Shown one piece after another: positions 19,067 through 28,400 of a stretch of DNA of 64,000 bases. Both the position numbers and the translations under genes were made by a program. The stretch comes from Haloimpatiens sp. FM7315 (GTDB taxonomy: Bacteria > Bacillota > Clostridia > Clostridiales > Clostridiaceae): contig JBGVUE010000001.1 in assembly GCA_041861885.1 (NCBI GenBank), positions 794,001 through 858,000 of the forward strand, written 5' to 3'. Under the pieces are notes generated by a model that was not told where the DNA came from, ran no database searches, and saw only the letters and a list, made by a program, of their open reading frames with translations. Position 1 is the stretch's first letter. Each line of letters begins with the position of its first letter.

Positions 19067-19350
19067 ATACAATTTAGCGATATTAAAATCAATAATCATA
19101 TTGAAAAACTCGCTAAATTGTATCAAAATCATAGTCCTTAGACATAAAAGAACTTAGAATTTGATACAATGCTGAAACCCTTTGAAATAGAAGGGCTTCA
19201 GCTTTTTTTGCCTAAAAATAATGGTGATTAGGCTAAGTTTTTTGCTTAAACTTTCATCAAAAATCCCTATATAAGAGATGGGGTGTGCAAATTTTAAAAG
19301 GGGTGTGCATTTTTAATGAAGGGTGTGCACAATTTAGCGGAACTATTTTT
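19067..19350 (+). repeat. Copy 1 of a ~240-nt non-coding repeat with competing stems
   Basis: ATACAATTTAGCGA (19067-19080) is exactly complementary to TCGCTAAATTGTAT (19110-19123). The right arm continues as ATTGTATCAAA, which is also complementary to TTTGATACAAT (19160-19170). A terminator-like hairpin (GCTGAAACCCTTT...AAGGGCTTCAGC then T7, 19171-19209) follows, then three GGGTGTGCA boxes. The order 'CGCTAAATTGTAT, TTGATACAAT, hairpin, ..., GTGTGCA, TTTTTAG' recurs at 21205-21450 and 54727-54965. The rest of 18906-19066 shows nothing recognisable. Confidence 0.6.
19281..19329 (+). repeat. Three GGGTGTGCA iterons at exact 20-bp period
   Basis: GGGTGTGCA begins at 19281, 19301 and 19321. A 20-bp period puts the boxes on one helix face. 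Related boxes occur in repeat copy 2 (21368, 21394, 21416). They are likely protein-binding sites, possibly for a recombinase or replication protein. Confidence 0.5.
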
Positions 19351-19353
19351 AGC

Positions 19354-20172
19354 TAATGCTTTGATTGTGATTTCATACTATAATGAGTTGATGTGCGAGT
19401 AACGGTTCCATCCTTGCTATGATGAATATTACTGCGGCGTAACTTTTCCTTTTGTACTCGCTCAAATTGTTCTTTTAGGCCAATTTTCCTTGCCAGTAGG
19501 TGACTTAATACCTTGCTTTTTAAGTTCACGAATAATAGCTAAAATACTGTATCCACTAAGATATAAATTAAAAATCATTTGCACAGTTTTAGCTTCTTGT
19601 TCATTAATAATAATGTTTCTTTTTGAATCATGTCTATAGCCATAGCACTTGCGGTCATATATTTTAGATGTACCTGCTTCTAAACCACGTTTGATTCCCC
19701 ATTTGATGTTTTGGCTTCTAGCTTCACTTTCAGCTTGTGCTATAGCTCCAAGAATTGACATTAAAAATGTTTTACTTGTCTCAGAAATTCGTATATTCTC
19801 TACTTCAAAGAAAAGATCTATATTTAGTAAGCGTAATTTATGAATTACAGTAAGAGTATCTGCGGTATTACGTCCAAACCTACTGATGGATTTTGTGATT
19901 ATTAAGTCGATTTTATTATTGAGACAGTCATTTAACATTCTTTGAAATTCTGGTCTACTAGAAAAATTTTTACCTGATTGAATATCTGCATAAATATCAA
20001 CAAGCACCCAATCGAGATGCTTATTAACCATCTTCCTATAATAATCTATTTGATTAGATAAACTCTCAAGTTGCTTAGAATGAGAAGTACTTACCCTACA
20101 ATAAATTGCTACATTTATATACTGTTTAGTTAAAGGTTTATTAATTATTGAAATTTTTCTTTCATTATTCAA
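19354..20172 (-). pseudogene. Serine recombinase remnant (internal deletion and frameshift)
   Basis: The intact N-terminal 236 residues hold a resolvase domain with YCRVSTS (Ser28) and ISRFGRNT, plus the first part of the recombinase domain, ending at GKENWPKRTI. Downstream on the same strand another frame continues (KEQFERVQKEKLRRSNIHH ... STHYSMKSQ) to a stop at 19354. This looks like a recombinase C-terminal segment, so a central part including the zinc ribbon has been lost. It could not be an active large recombinase, although the catalytic domain alone might bind DNA. Confidence 0.75.
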
Positions 20173-20430
20173 ATGATATGTAACCTCCGAAGATGAAATT
20201 TTATTTGTATAATTTTAAAAGTACTTATAATTAATTTTTAACTAATTAAGAGAATAAAAATCAAAATTGTTAAAGAAATTTTTAATAGGCTATGCTTAAA
20301 GTTAGTCAATAGGATATAATATTAATAAAAATAGGTTATAAAAAAGTCATAGTATTACTTAAGATTTGAATTTAATAGGTAGCTTCATATAGCTTTAGTA
20401 ATATAGAAAAGAGAAAGGATGTTTTAAAAA

Positions 20431-20664
20431 ATGAGTAAAGAACAATATGATGATATTATAAAACATGCTAAGGAAAGTCTTGAAAAAAATATTTTAGATA
20501 AAATAACTGAGTTTAGATATAGCGAAATAGATGATTATTTTGTTATACAAGTTTATGTAAAAGAAGGAATGAAAGCTAGAAATTTAGGTGAAATACTTAG
20601 TAATATTGAGGATTATGCTAGAGAACAGAATATTAGTGTTGTAGTTGATTTTTTAAGAGGGTAG
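20431..20664 (+). CDS. Small hypothetical protein of a two-gene cassette (antitoxin-like position)
   Basis: 77 residues, mixed alpha/beta, acidic N-terminal half (EQYDDIIKHAKESLEKN) and a strand-rich C-terminal half (YFVIQVYVKEGMKARNLGEIL). No family assigned. AGAAAGGATG precedes ATG 20431. The stop is 3 bp before the next ATG, so the two genes form an operon. The pair stands between two broken recombinases and two copies of the ~240-nt repeat, like mobile cargo. A toxin-antitoxin or abortive system is possible but unproven. Confidence 0.65.
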   Translation: MSKEQYDDIIKHAKESLEKNILDKITEFRYSEIDDYFVIQVYVKEGMKARNLGEILSNIEDYAREQNISVVVDFLRG

Positions 20665-20667
20665 GGT

Positions 20668-21198
20668 ATGGAAGATTTAATTGAAAGATTCACATTAGAA
20701 TGTAGAACAAATAAATCAGGTAAGCTAAAAAAGTTTAAGCCTAAAAATATAAATAAAGAAAAGTATAAAATATGGAAAGCAGATGCAAATGTCATGCTAA
20801 GAGATGCTATTTTAGCTAATAAAGCAGGTTTATCATATCCAAGACAATTAGAATTAATTCATGGAACTATAGAGAGAGTATTAAAGACTTTAGTAATACA
20901 AAAGTATGGAATAGAACTTTCAGTTCATGAAACAGCAATGATATATAATGCAATAAAAAAAGATTTAGTAGATGAATTAAAAATGGAAGATTATCTTACT
21001 CTTAGAATGTTAGATAGTAAATTTATTATAGATAGATATCCAGTTGATAATAGATTTTATGAGGATGAGATGATTGAAGATGGATTTGAGGTACTTATAA
21101 ACATAAATAAAATAGTTGATGAAAGTCTAAAACTTAGTAAGAGAGCTAAAATAGCAATAGAAGAGGCTGAAAGAGAGATAAGTATTGGGAGAGAATAA
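20668..21198 (+). CDS. Hypothetical helical protein of a two-gene cassette
   Basis: 176 residues, basic at the N-terminus (NKSGKLKKFKPKNINKEKYK), then mainly helical. The segment YPRQLELIHGTIERVLKTLVIQKYG followed by an acidic, helical C-terminus has the general look of a HEPN-like fold, but no Rx4-6H motif is evident. Start 3 bp after the 77-residue partner, with GGGTAGGGT overlapping its stop as ribosome site. Followed directly by repeat copy 2 and its terminator. Confidence 0.65.
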   Translation: MEDLIERFTLECRTNKSGKLKKFKPKNINKEKYKIWKADANVMLRDAILANKAGLSYPRQLELIHGTIERVLKTLVIQKYGIELSVHETAMIYNAIKKDLVDELKMEDYLTLRMLDSKFIIDRYPVDNRFYEDEMIEDGFEVLININKIVDESLKLSKRAKIAIEEAEREISIGRE

Positions 21199-21204
21199 AG
21201 ATGT

Positions 21205-21450
21205 AGTTAAATTGTATCCATAATTTAGCCTAATAATCTCATACATAAACAATGATTTTGATACAATAGAAACCCACTGATTTCAGTGGGTTTTGGTGTT
21301 TTTGGAGAAAATGAAGTGCTTGAAAAACAAGTTTTGAAGATAAAATTTGAAAATGTAATTGAAAAAATGCACACACCTTATGTATTGGAGTAAGGTGGGT
21401 GCATTTTTTAGGTGGGGGTGTGCACTTTTTGGCAGTATTATTTTCAAATA
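21205..21450 (+). repeat. Copy 2 of the ~240-nt non-coding repeat
   Basis: Contains AAATTGTATCC (21209-21219), TTTTGATACAAT (21257-21268), the terminator AACCCACTGA/TCAGTGGGTT with T run (21271-21297), boxes TGCACACACC (21368), GGTGGGTGCA (21394) and GGGTGTGCA (21416), and the tail GGCAGTATTATTTTCAAAT. The terminator probably ends the 20431-21198 operon. Confidence 0.6.
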
Positions 21451-21467
21451 TGTTCCCTCACACAGGG

Positions 21468-22417
21468 CAAGATGAAAGTCGCTCAATTTCTGAAAATTCA
21501 ACATGGGGAATAAGAAGGAGATTTGAACAAGGAAAGCTTCATATAAACCATAAAAAATTTTTAGGATATACCAAGGATGAAGAAGGTAATCTTATAATAG
21601 ATGAAAAACAAGCCAAGATTGTAAGAAGAATTTATAAGGATTACTTAGATGGAAAAGGCACAAATAGAATAGCAAAAGAATTTGAAGAAGAAGGAATTAA
21701 AGGTTGGAATGGAAAAGCTAAATGGTATGAAAGTACTATAAGAGGAATATTAACAAACGAAAAATACAAGGGAGATGCACTACTGCAAAAACTTATACAG
21801 TAGATTTTCTTACCAAGAAAAGGGCAGAAAACAATGGGGAAGTTCCACAGTATTATGTGGAGGAAAGCCACCCAGCAATTATAGATAAAGAAATGTGGGA
21901 GGCAGTACAACTCGAGATGGAGAGAAGAATTTTTGCTAAAGAACATGATATTGTAAAAGTAGATTATGCTACAATAACTAATCCTTTTGCAGGAAAAGTT
22001 ATTTGCGGACACTGCGGCAGTGTTTTTGGAAGAAAGGTTTGGAATTCTACAAATGAATTACGCAGGAGAATTGTTTGGAGATGTAATAGAAGATATATTA
22101 AAAAAGGTAAGAAAGGCTGTAATAATAAACATATAGATGATAAGGTTTTATATCAAGCGTTCATAGATACCTTCAACGCTATGATTGAAAATAAGGATTA
22201 TTTCATGGAGAAGTGGAAGGAACATTTAAAAAGTGACAATGTTTTAGTAAGGTATAAGGCAAAGCAATTCATTGGTATTTTAAAAAATGGGAAAACAATA
22301 AAAGAATTTGATGGGGATTTATTTTTTAGGATAGTAGAGAAGATGACAGTATTTGATGGGGAGAAGATTATTGTAAGCTTGCTTGATGGAACTGAGATTG
22401 AGGTTGTAATTGAATAG
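21468..22417 (+). pseudogene. Serine recombinase C-terminal remnant, frameshifted at A5
   Basis: The catalytic N-terminus is missing: homology begins at QDESRSISENSTWGIRRRF. The recombinase domain follows. The frame stops at 21803, but adding one A to the A5 run at ~21786-21790 restores LQKTYTVDFLTKKR and continues through YYVEESHPAIID, the zinc ribbon CGHCGSVFGRKVW...CNRRY...GCNNKH and the C-terminal strands to 22417. The coiled coil is shortened. This is the right half of a large serine recombinase abutting repeat copy 2. Confidence 0.75.
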
Positions 22418-22430
22418 AAAATTTTAAAGG

Positions 22431-22475
22431 AGCCAGTTGAGGTGACAGGTAATCACTTTGACTGGCTATTTTTTT
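22431..22475. terminator. Terminator between convergent recombinase remnant and AraC gene
   Basis: AGCCAGT (22431-22437) pairs with ACTGGCT (22461-22467), and an internal GTGA/TCAC can extend it. A run of seven T follows. Confidence 0.65.
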
Positions 22476-22494
22476 GTAGTATGTTTGGATATTT

Positions 22495-23373
22495 CTATCC
22501 ATTAATGAAAGAATTCTTGATTTTGACTTTATATTCAGAGGGCGTACATCCCAATTCTCTGCGAAAAACCTCAGTAAAATAACTGGAGCTGTTAAATCCA
22601 CAGAGCAATGCAATGTCAGTAATTGAATGTGAGTTGTGGCACAAATATTCGATGCTCTTTTCCAGTCGGTAATTGGTAAGGTATTGAATTGGGGTCATGT
22701 GTAGTAAACTGGAAAAAATGTCGCAGCAACTGCTTCTGCAAACACTACCTGCTGCGGCAATATCGTTTAACACAATCTTTTCAGAATAATTCTTTTGAAT
22801 ATAGCCAATAATAGAATGAAGAGTTTCCAGCCTTTTATCAGAAATAGGTTCTTCTTTAGTATCTACCTTTTTTATATCTTGAAAAATATTAAGCCACAGC
22901 GAAAAAAAGTGGCTTAATACCGCTAATTCAAATCCAGGAGTTTTTTCCTGACATAGGTTAAATATCTGTTGCAAAGCATCAGAGGATTCAAATATAAGAA
23001 AGGGAAGTTCCCTGTTCTGACAAATAGCTTCTACATATATTTTTTTTATATATTCCGTGATATATAGAAGTGATGGGTGAAAGAGCATGCATAGAAATTG
23101 ACAGTCCTCTCCTTTAAAAGCATGGCCATAGTGCAGCTGTTTTGAATTGACAAATATGCTATGTCCTTCTTCAAGCAAATAGTCTTTTCCGTTTACTGAA
23201 TATAACATCTTTCCCCTTAGTATTACTATAAATTCCAAATCAGCATGCCAATGGCTGACAACAGCCATGTTTGGATAATGAAAAAGCCAGTGTTTTCTGG
23301 CGTGAACCGGAAAAGATGGAAAGTTGTAAGGCACGATTTCTGAGTTGTCCTTTAAAAGTTTGATTTCAACCAT
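22495..23373 (-). CDS. AraC-family transcriptional regulator
   Basis: 292 residues. The N-terminal cupin-like sensor domain includes HWHADLEFIVILRGKMLYSVNG and FVNSKQLHYGHAF. Two C-terminal HTH motifs (~residues 190-290) include IVLNDIAAAGSVCRSS and SITDIALLCGFNSSSYFTEVFRRELGCTPSEYK, the AraC signature. It is divergent from the MFS transporter gene at 23507 with a 133-bp shared promoter region, so it probably controls that transporter in response to a small ligand. Its base composition is less A/T-extreme than neighbouring genes, suggesting separate origin of the araC-MFS pair. Confidence 0.9.
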   Translation of the reverse strand: MVEIKLLKDNSEIVPYNFPSFPVHARKHWLFHYPNMAVVSHWHADLEFIVILRGKMLYSVNGKDYLLEEGHSIFVNSKQLHYGHAFKGEDCQFLCMLFHPSLLYITEYIKKIYVEAICQNRELPFLIFESSDALQQIFNLCQEKTPGFELAVLSHFFSLWLNIFQDIKKVDTKEEPISDKRLETLHSIIGYIQKNYSEKIVLNDIAAAGSVCRSSCCDIFSSLLHMTPIQYLTNYRLEKSIEYLCHNSHSITDIALLCGFNSSSYFTEVFRRELGCTPSEYKVKIKNSFING

Positions 23374-23506
23374 AGCAGTTCCTTTCTTATACTACTTTAT
23401 ATGATAAAAATATACGATTGTTATAAATAAAAGCTCCTATTTTGATATTTATTTCAATGAATCTGGAAGATTATTATATCATATTACTAGCAAAGGAGAT
23501 AGGTAT

Positions 23507-24538
23507 ATGGTATCAATATTATTAATAGTTATTTATATTGCATTTATCAGTTTGGGATTACCGGATGCGATTCTTGGTTCTGCATGGCCATCTATGTGTG
23601 GACAATTAAATGTGCCGGTGTCTTATGCAGGAATCATTAGTATGATCATTGCAGGCGGGACCATAGTATCCAGTTTGTTTAGCGAAAAATTAATCCGAAA
23701 ATTAGGCACAGCAGTGGTAACAATTATTAGTGTTGCAATGACAGCAGCAGCTTTATTGGGATTTTCATTTTCACATTCATTTTGGCAATTATGCCTATGG
23801 GCAATCCCCTATGGACTTGGGGCTGGAAGTGTGGATGTAGCTTTAAATAACTTTGTAGCGCTGCACTATAAAGCACGGCATATGAGCTGGTTACACTCTT
23901 TTTGGGGAGTTGGCGCAACAACAGGGCCTTATATTATGGGCCTATTCCTTACAAATGGTTTTAGATGGAATTCCGGGTATCAGGCAATTGGTATTATACA
24001 AACTACACTTGTTATTTGCCTGATTATTTCATTGCCTTTATGGAAAGTAAAACAGGAATCAAATGGAAAAGAAGCACAGGAGGTAAAAAGCTTCAGTCTA
24101 AGGGAAACTATAAAACTTCCTGGAGCAAAGGCAATACTCACAGCATTTTTCTGTTATTGTGCCCTGGAATCCACAACAGGTCTATGGGCTAGCAGCTATA
24201 TGGTGCTTCACAAAGGAATTAATGCAGAAACATCAGCAAAATGGGCATCTCTGTTTTATCTTGGAATAACCATTGGACGATTCCTCAGTGGTTTCATTAC
24301 AGATAAATTGGGTGGCAAATATATGGTGCGCATCGGACAATGCACCGCAGGACTTGGGACGCTGTTATTATTGATTCCTATGGGGGATATCATAACACTT
24401 ATAGGTTTGATTCTGGTAGGACTGGGATGTGCACCTATTTATCCTAGTCTGCTTCACGAGACACCTAATAATTTTGGTGCTGATAAATCTCAATCCATTA
24501 TGGGAATGCAGATGGCATGTGCCTACCCCCTATGTTAA
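23507..24538 (+). pseudogene. MFS transporter, C-terminus lost at IS junction
   Basis: 343 residues with ~10 visible membrane segments. Typical major-facilitator features include the D-G rich loop between segments 2 and 3 (SEKLIRKLG) and GRFLSGFITDKLGGKYMVR after the central loop. Related sugar/FucP-like transporters have ~385-400 residues; here homology ends at MGMQMACAY at 24530, where the IS begins, and the last residues are IS-encoded. The missing ~45 residues do not reappear beyond the IS, so a deletion accompanied or followed the insertion. Probably inactive. GCAAAGGAGATAGG precedes the start. Confidence 0.8.
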
Positions 24539-24596
24539 GATAGTTGTCGTAGGAGATAATGTATGATATTCTCGAACAAAGAGGAGAGATGTACCT

Positions 24597-25115
24597 ATGA
24601 CAAAAGGCAATGGTATAAATAAGAGATATAGTAAATTGGAAAAAGAAAAGTTAATAGCAAGAATGTTACCACCTGAAAACATATCAGTTTCAGATTTATC
24701 AAAAGAAACAGGTGTAAGCAAATCTACATTACAAACATGGAAAACAAAAGCTAGGAACCCTAAAAATACTGAGAATAACACTGGTAAAAGAGTTGTAACC
24801 CCTAAAGATAAATTTTTAACAGTTATGGAGACGTATTTACTCTCAGAAGCAGAATTAGCAAGATATTGCAGAGAGAAAGGCTTATTCGTAGAAGATGTTA
24901 AAAAGTGGCACAATGCCTGTTTAAATAGTACCATCGGCAACGTCGATAGTGAAGAGGTTAAAGAATTAAAATTAAAAAAGCAAGAAGATGCTAAGAGAAT
25001 AAAAGCTCTAGAGAAAGATTTGCGTTTTAAAGAAAAGGCACTAGCAGAAACGGCAGCATTACTAGTTCTTAGAAAAAAGTTACAAGCGATCTTAGTGGAC
25101 AACGTGGAAGATTAA
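24597..25115 (+). CDS. IS transposase OrfA (HTH protein)
   Basis: 172 residues. An HTH at ~30-55 (ISVSDLSKETGVSKSTLQTWKTKA), a second at ~80-105 and a C-terminal leucine-rich coiled coil (KALEKDLRFKEKALAETAALLVLRKKL). The slippery heptamer A AAA AAG at 25073-25079 lies in the correct phase (codons AGA AAA AAG) to shift ribosomes -1 into OrfB, as in IS3-family elements. GAGGAGAG precedes ATG 24597. Confidence 0.8.
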   Translation: MTKGNGINKRYSKLEKEKLIARMLPPENISVSDLSKETGVSKSTLQTWKTKARNPKNTENNTGKRVVTPKDKFLTVMETYLLSEAELARYCREKGLFVEDVKKWHNACLNSTIGNVDSEEVKELKLKKQEDAKRIKALEKDLRFKEKALAETAALLVLRKKLQAILVDNVED

Positions 25116-26158
25116 TAGACCACTCAGATCGCATAGCAATAGTTAATTTAATAGATGAAGCTAGAGAAAAAGGTGCTCGATTAGAAGTAGCCTGTAAAAC
25201 AGTAGGGATAAGCTCTAGGACTTATGAGAGATGGTGCGAAGGACAGGAAATACGGAGGGACATGAGACCTATTATTAAGAGAAATTCTCCAAGTAACAAG
25301 CTCACTGATGCTGAATATAAAAGTGTCCTAAAGACCGTTAAACTTCCAGAATACGCTGATTTACCACCATCACAGATAGTTCCAGCACTAGTTGACAGAG
25401 GGATATATATTGCCTCTGAATCTACTATGTATCGTATTCTAAAAAAGGAGAAAATGCAGACTCATAGAGGGTATGCGAGAGCCCCTAAAAAGAAAAAAGA
25501 ACCTGAAACTCATATAGCAAATAAGCCTAATCAAGTTTGGACTTGGGATATAACGTACTTATCCACAGTTGTAGTAGGTCGATATTTTAAGCTATATATG
25601 ATTGTGGATATATTCAGCCGAAAAATAGTAGGCTGGGAAGTTTGGGAAACGGAGACAGGAGAATTTGCTTCAATATTAGTTGAAAAAGCTATAATGAATG
25701 AAAAAATTAAGGGGAAACCACTTATATTACATTCAGATAATGGGGGACCTATGAAGTCATATACATTAAAGGCTAAATTAGAGGAATTAGGAGTCATGTC
25801 CTCATTTTCAAGACCAAGAGTAAGTAATGATAATCCTTATTCAGAAGCTTTATTTAGAACCTGCAAATATAGACCTGGTTATCCGCAAGAAGGCTTTAAA
25901 ACTATCGCTGACGCTAGAGAATGGGTTCTTGACTTTGTTGATTGGTATAATAATAAACACTATCACAGTGGATTAAATTTTGTAACTCCAAATTCTAGAC
26001 ACAATGGACTATCAGAGAAAATAATTAAGAAAAGAATAAAAGTATATGAAGCTGCTAGAGAGCTTCATCCTCAAAGATTTAATAGGGGCATAAGAAAATG
26101 GGAGCTACCTAAAACGGTATCTTTGAATCCAAGAAAAGATATGGATAAAGCCTTGTAA
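25079..26158 (+). CDS. IS transposase OrfB (DDE integrase), expressed by -1 frameshift
   Basis: The frame is open from the slippery site at 25079; a first internal ATG is at 25262. It reads a helical linker (HSDRIAIVNLIDEAREKG), HTH_21-like segments and an rve integrase domain with the DDE triad: D in TWDITYL, D in LHSDNGG, E in NPYSEALF, with 35 residues between the second D and E as usual for this superfamily. It ends at 26158, followed by ~150 bp to the IS end. This copy looks intact and may be mobile. Confidence 0.85.
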   Translation, partial: VTSDLSGQRGRLIDHSDRIAIVNLIDEAREKGARLEVACKTVGISSRTYERWCEGQEIRRDMRPIIKRNSPSNKLTDAEYKSVLKTVKLPEYADLPPSQIVPALVDRGIYIASESTMYRILKKEKMQTHRGYARAPKKKKEPETHIANKPNQVWTWDITYLSTVVVGRYFKLYMIVDIFSRKIVGWEVWETETGEFASILVEKAIMNEKIKGKPLILHSDNGGPMKSYTLKAKLEELGVMSSFSRPRVSNDNPYSEALFRTCKYRPGYPQEGFKTIADAREWVLDFVDWYNNKHYHSGLNFVTPNSRHNGLSEKIIKKRIKVYEAARELHPQRFNRGIRKWELPKTVSLNPRKDMDKAL

Positions 26159-26314
26159 TCTATGATAATAAACACATATGTACAGAATAATTTCCAGTTA
26201 ATATATGGTATATATGTGTTTGAAATCAGAAAATACACACTGTGAAAATTTACAAACTAATACTAGAGAATTTCGAACAGAAAATTTCATGCGACAACAT
26301 GCTTGACAAACACC

Positions 26315-26593
26315 GAGTTTAGAAAGTTAATTCAATTTATGCAGACAGGAGAACTAGAAAGAGTAAGGTTCAGATTCACAGGCAGGTCTATAGAGGCTGT
26401 TTTAGATAGATTGCCTAATGCTAAAGTAATAAAGGAAAAACAAGGAGAATACATAGTTGAGGCAAAACTCTTTGGTAAAGGTATAAAAATGTGGCTTTTG
26501 AGTCAAGGAGATTCTGTAGAAGTTATAGGTCCTGATAAATTTAGGGAAGAAATGAAAAGGACTATTCTAGAGATAGGTATGATGTATAAATAG
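26315..26593 (+). pseudogene. C-terminal fragment of a WYL regulator
   Basis: Starting at the IS boundary, the frame reads EFRKLIQFMQTGELERVRFRF... and is nearly identical over ~90 residues to the C-terminal part of the regulator at 10485-11470. The HTH and WYL core are missing, cut off by the IS. It stands 79 bp upstream of the 26673-29696 cluster exactly as the complete regulator stands upstream of the dynamin operon, which suggests that both clusters had paralogous WYL regulators, or that one cluster was split by recombination. Confidence 0.8.
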
Positions 26594-26672
26594 TCAAATA
26601 AAAGTTTCAGAATTTAATTTTTAGAAGTGAATAGCAAAATAAGCTAAAGAAGGCTTACTGAAGGAGTTATAA

Positions 26673-27940
26673 ATGTCAGAGAAATATGAATTGCTAGAAG
26701 GAAAATGTGACAAATATGATTATGCCATTGCTGCATTTTGTGGAATTTCAGCGGGCTTAATTGATATATTTTTTGTAGGAGAACCTAAATTAAGTTCTCT
26801 TGGAAAATGGACAGATAATCAAACAGACAATGTGGTAAAAAAATTCGCTAAAATGGTTGGGTGGAAACCTAGACCAGGGAATGAAGATAATGTAGCAAGT
26901 GCAATTGGTTTTTTAGAGAATCACTTTAAAGTTAATTATGATCATAGATCTACAACTGATGTAAATGGAGTATTCAATATGGGGACTAAAAACCATCACT
27001 TAAAGTCCTTAGCACATTCACCAGATATTATTGGTTTATTCTTTTCTATTTTGGATCAGTTCCAGGGGAAGGCCAGTTTTTGGATAATGGACAACTTATA
27101 CGTATTGATGCTAATGATCAGCAGTTATATGGCAATAACATGGTTGCAAAGATATTCTGTGGATTTTGTAACTGGATTGGTCATTTAATGTCAGATGTGT
27201 CTGGAAGTTCAGGTGGAAGAGGGAGTTTAAATGGTGGTCGAGGAAGTGGTATTTCTATGCCTTTTTTCGAATTGTTCCAACTATGTGATTTTGGACAATT
27301 TCAAATAGGAAAAGATAGGCAGACTCTTGCAACACTGATGACAAGAGCTTTTCAGGAAGGGTATGATGCTAGATTTGGTGCAACCATGGCTATTCCGGTT
27401 ATAGTAAATGATTTATCAATTAGATTATTATGGACTGTTAAGAGGCGTTTTTATAATAAAAAAAGTTGGGATGAATGTATTCCAACAAATAAGCATGCAG
27501 ATTTGCGTGCTATGATTCTTGTGGGAAATGGTGCCTTATGTCTAATGGATGGTGCAGATGCAGCTATCCGTTCAGGTGGTAATGCACTTAAATTTGTTCT
27601 GCGTTTAAATATGGTTGCTTGGTTTAGATTGATTTTATTGATACTTAAGGAATTAAGCATTAGATATGGCATAAGCTATGATGATATTAAAAAGGAGTAT
27701 GAAAAAATTAATGTTGCATTAGATAAATACTTGGAACAGCTAAAGAAAATTGATTTTGCAGCCTATGAGAAGGAAATTAAGGAATTAGCTAATATTAATG
27801 AACTTCTGATTCTTAATGATGATAAAGCAACAGCAAGTATGTACAAATATCTTGGAAATCATAATATAGAGATGCAATTTCATAATTTTAATGAATTTGA
27901 TAAAAAAATGAAGGATCCTAACTTTGTATTAAAAATATAA
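26673..27940 (+). pseudogene. Conserved hypothetical protein, frameshifted as given
   Basis: Frame one (26673-27188) reads MSEKYELLEGKCDKYDYAI, an Ala/Gly-rich segment that may touch membrane (AAFCGISAGLIDIFFVG), and ends soon after LFFSILDQFQGKASF. Adding one T to the T5 run at ~27075-27079 joins it to LDNGQLIRIDANDQQLYGNN and then KIFCGFCNWIGHLMSDVSGSSGG, a motif I know from unannotated Firmicute proteins, ending at 27940. Total ~422 residues with further hydrophobic stretches (MVAWFRLILLILKEL). Function unknown. It begins a three-gene operon with a TerB-like and a glycine-zipper protein. Confidence 0.65.
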
Positions 27941-27960
27941 ATATAAAAGGAGAAATAAAC

Positions 27961-28380
27961 ATGAATATTAGAGAAATACTTAAGACAGAAGAATCAAAAT
28001 TAAATTTTTTAGGTGGATTAATTCGTTTAGCCAAGATTGATGAAAAGGTTAGTGATGAGGAGAAACTATTTTTTTCACAAGCAGCAGTACAATTAGAAAT
28101 GAAAGAAGAGTCAGTTTCTTTACTTCAAAATTTATGGACGAGTGAGGAAAAGATTAATGTAGATTTTGAAACAAAACGAGAAAGTTTATTTTTTATACAA
28201 CAGGCCGTCCAGCTTTGTGTAATGGATGGAGTTTATCATCATGAGGAAAAGAAGGAAATTAAGTTGCTAGGTAAGGAGCTAGGCCTTTTAGAATCATCTA
28301 TAGAAAAGATAGAAACTTGGGTTGAAGATGGCTTAAAATGGCAGGCACTAGGTGAAACTTTACTAGATATTGAAGATTAA
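27961..28380 (+). CDS. TerB-like protein
   Basis: 139 residues. Helical, acidic, with the TerB pattern: FLGGLIRLAKIDEKVSDEEKLFF near the N-terminus and, repeated, AVQLCVMDGVYHHEEKKEIKLLGKELG near residue 85, each with the acidic D-x-x-x-x-x-E-E helix junction. TerB-family proteins occur with tellurite/stress and phage-resistance loci and associate with membrane complexes. AAAAGGAGAAATAAAC precedes ATG 27961, 20 bp after the previous gene; the next gene starts 20 bp later. Confidence 0.8.
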   Translation: MNIREILKTEESKLNFLGGLIRLAKIDEKVSDEEKLFFSQAAVQLEMKEESVSLLQNLWTSEEKINVDFETKRESLFFIQQAVQLCVMDGVYHHEEKKEIKLLGKELGLLESSIEKIETWVEDGLKWQALGETLLDIED

Positions 28381-28400
28381 TTTGTGGATGAGGTGATATT

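Larger units (their letters stand above)
24531..26314 (+). mobile_element. IS3-like insertion sequence, copy 1
   Basis: About 1.78 kb. The ends are TGTTAAGATAGTTGTCG (left) and, inverted, GGTGTTTGTCAAGCATGTTGTCG (right, ending at 26314; here only the shared GGTGTT and TTGTCG cores matter). It carries OrfA and OrfB with a -1 frameshift signal. A second, decayed copy lies at 46927-48492. The left flank is the MFS gene and the right flank a WYL regulator fragment, so flanks do not match and no target duplication is visible. Confidence 0.75.

Noticed and set aside
19385..19440. Possible third RNA of the abiF-like type (shares TAACGGTTCC with the 56011 RNA)
   Set aside because: On the minus strand the segment encodes recombinase sequence (RRSNIHHSKDGTVTRTSTHY), and the AGCCT and ATGCGTAA boxes are absent.
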